Shown: one piece after another, positions 5,947-6,482 of the stretch
How the letters are laid out: every line of letters starts with the position of its first letter
How positions within the stretch are numbered: the stretch's first letter is position 1
DNA from: Actinomycetota bacterium
GTDB taxonomy: Bacteria > Actinomycetota > Thermoleophilia > Gaiellales > Gaiellaceae
Length of the DNA stretch: 6,482 nt
Assembly (NCBI GenBank): GCA_013816275.1
Contig: JACDER010000087.1
Span: 1 to 6,482, forward strand
Reading direction: 5' to 3'
Position numbers and translations under genes: made by a program
The notes under the pieces: model-generated
Seen by the model: only the letters and a program-made list of their open reading frames with translations
The model's database searches: none
Told to the model about the DNA's origin: nothing

Positions 5947-6119
5947 CCGGCGCGCCGGGGCCTGCGCACGAGCTCGCCGCCGCAGTTGGGGCACGTGTGC
6001 GCGATCGACTCGGCACAGTCGGCGCAGAAGGTGCACTCGAAGGTGCAGATGAACGCCACGCCCTCCGCCGGGGTCGCCGCCTCGCAGCGCTCGCAGGCCG
6101 GACGGAGCTTGAGCGCCAC
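5943..6119 (-). CDS. DUF1272-family small zinc-ribbon protein
   Basis: A 58-residue protein with GTG start at 6119 and TGA at 5945-5943. It opens with [10 protein letters not shown] and closes with [14 protein letters not shown], the hallmarks of DUF1272. Eight cysteines (9, 12, 25, 29, 32, 35, 43, 46) are arranged as CX2C, CX3C, CX2C and CX2C, enough for two zinc sites. The central [12 protein letters not shown] is nearly the family consensus. The function of the family is not known; the size and cysteines suggest a metal-binding or protein-interaction module. It is packed tightly: the GTG shares one base with the stop of the upstream MqnD-like gene and its TGA overlaps the thiolase ATG. No Shine-Dalgarno sequence is visible, in line with coupled translation. 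Confidence 0.87.
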   Translation of the reverse strand: MALKLRPACERCEAATPAEGVAFICTFECTFCADCAESIAHTCPNCGGELVRRPRRAG

Positions 6120-6482
6120 TACGCCACGTAGTCGAGCCGCACGGGCTCCGGAAAGGCACCGATCGCGTCACCCCGGACGAGCAGCTCCTCGACGGCCTTC
6201 CGGCCCTCGTCGCCGTAGTCGCACGTCAGCTCGTTCACGTACATCCCGACGAAGCGGTCGGCCAAGTCGAGGTCGATCCCGCGACCGAAGCGCATCGCAT
6301 AGCGCATCGCCTCGGGCCGGTTGTCGAGCCCGGCCCTGATCGAATCGAGCAGGACGGCCGAGAGATCCGGCAAGCGCTCGCCGATGTCCCGGCGGGCGAC
6401 GTTGACGCCGAGCGGGAGCGGCAAGCCCGTCTCGAGGAGCCACCACTCACCGAGGTCGAGCGACTTGCTCAGGCCCTCGGAC
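6119..6482 (-). CDS. mqnD: MqnD-like protein (1,4-dihydroxy-6-naphthoate synthase family), C-terminal part
   Basis: The C-terminal 120 residues of a gene whose start lies past the right edge. The segment [17 protein letters not shown] followed by ARRDIG is the signature of MqnD, which makes 1,4-dihydroxy-6-naphthoate from cyclic dehypoxanthine futalosine in the alternative (futalosine) menaquinone pathway. The later helix-rich part, with [33 protein letters not shown], also follows the family to its end. MqnD and MqnA share a periplasmic-binding-protein fold, so a related member of the MqnA/MqnD group with another ligand is possible. The frame is open to the window edge; an internal TTG at 6424 is not a start, because family sequence continues before it. 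Its TAG (6121-6119) shares one base with the GTG of the DUF1272 gene, making it the first visible gene of the thiolase operon. Confidence 0.78.
   Translation of the reverse strand, partial: SEGLSKSLDLGEWWLLETGLPLPLGVNVARRDIGERLPDLSAVLLDSIRAGLDNRPEAMRYAMRFGRGIDLDLADRFVGMYVNELTCDYGDEGRKAVEELLVRGDAIGAFPEPVRLDYVA

Overview
The window is GC-rich, with third codon positions mostly G or C. It holds nine protein genes or gene fragments, tightly packed, with several overlapping stop/start pairs. The gene set points to a high-GC actinobacterium and would suit the Thermoleophilia (Gaiellales/Solirubrobacterales type): a small PASTA protein with paired cysteines, a Sec-exported RTX-type calcium-binding protein ending in a two-cysteine tail, a CFP30B-like VOC protein, a futalosine-pathway MqnD-like protein and a DUF1272 zinc-ribbon protein. 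This lineage call is inference from gene content, not a marker-gene result.

Layout, left to right. Positions 1-347 (minus): the start of an unidentified gene running off the left edge, overlapped by an EthD-family gene. Positions 418-783 (plus): a VOC/glyoxalase-like gene with an amber codon in the middle, so probably a pseudogene or a sequence error. Positions 805-1125 (minus): an exported PASTA-domain protein, preceded by a 235-base gene-free stretch (1126-1360) that can fold into several helices as a minus-strand leader, one of them covering the gene's own ribosome binding site. Positions 1361-about 2500 (minus): an MFS transporter directly behind, and overlapping, an NAD(P)-dependent aldehyde dehydrogenase (2497-3969, minus). 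Positions 4090-4674 (plus): a secreted protein with twelve in-register RTX nonapeptides, ending in three tandem amber stops and a textbook intrinsic terminator. Positions 4777-6482 (minus): a translationally coupled operon of an MqnD-like protein (cut by the right edge), a 58-residue DUF1272 protein and a 3-oxoadipyl-CoA-type thiolase.

How they fit together. The aldehyde dehydrogenase and MFS transporter look like one transcription unit, possibly import and oxidation of a small aldehyde-yielding compound. The thiolase belongs by sequence to the aromatic ring-cleavage branch (beta-ketoadipate or phenylacetate), yet it is coupled to a menaquinone-type enzyme, which is unexpected. No mobile element, CRISPR array, tRNA or rRNA is visible. 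The points most worth following are the foldable leader of the PASTA gene, the interrupted VOC gene, the missing conventional start codon of the transporter, and the mixed content of the thiolase operon.
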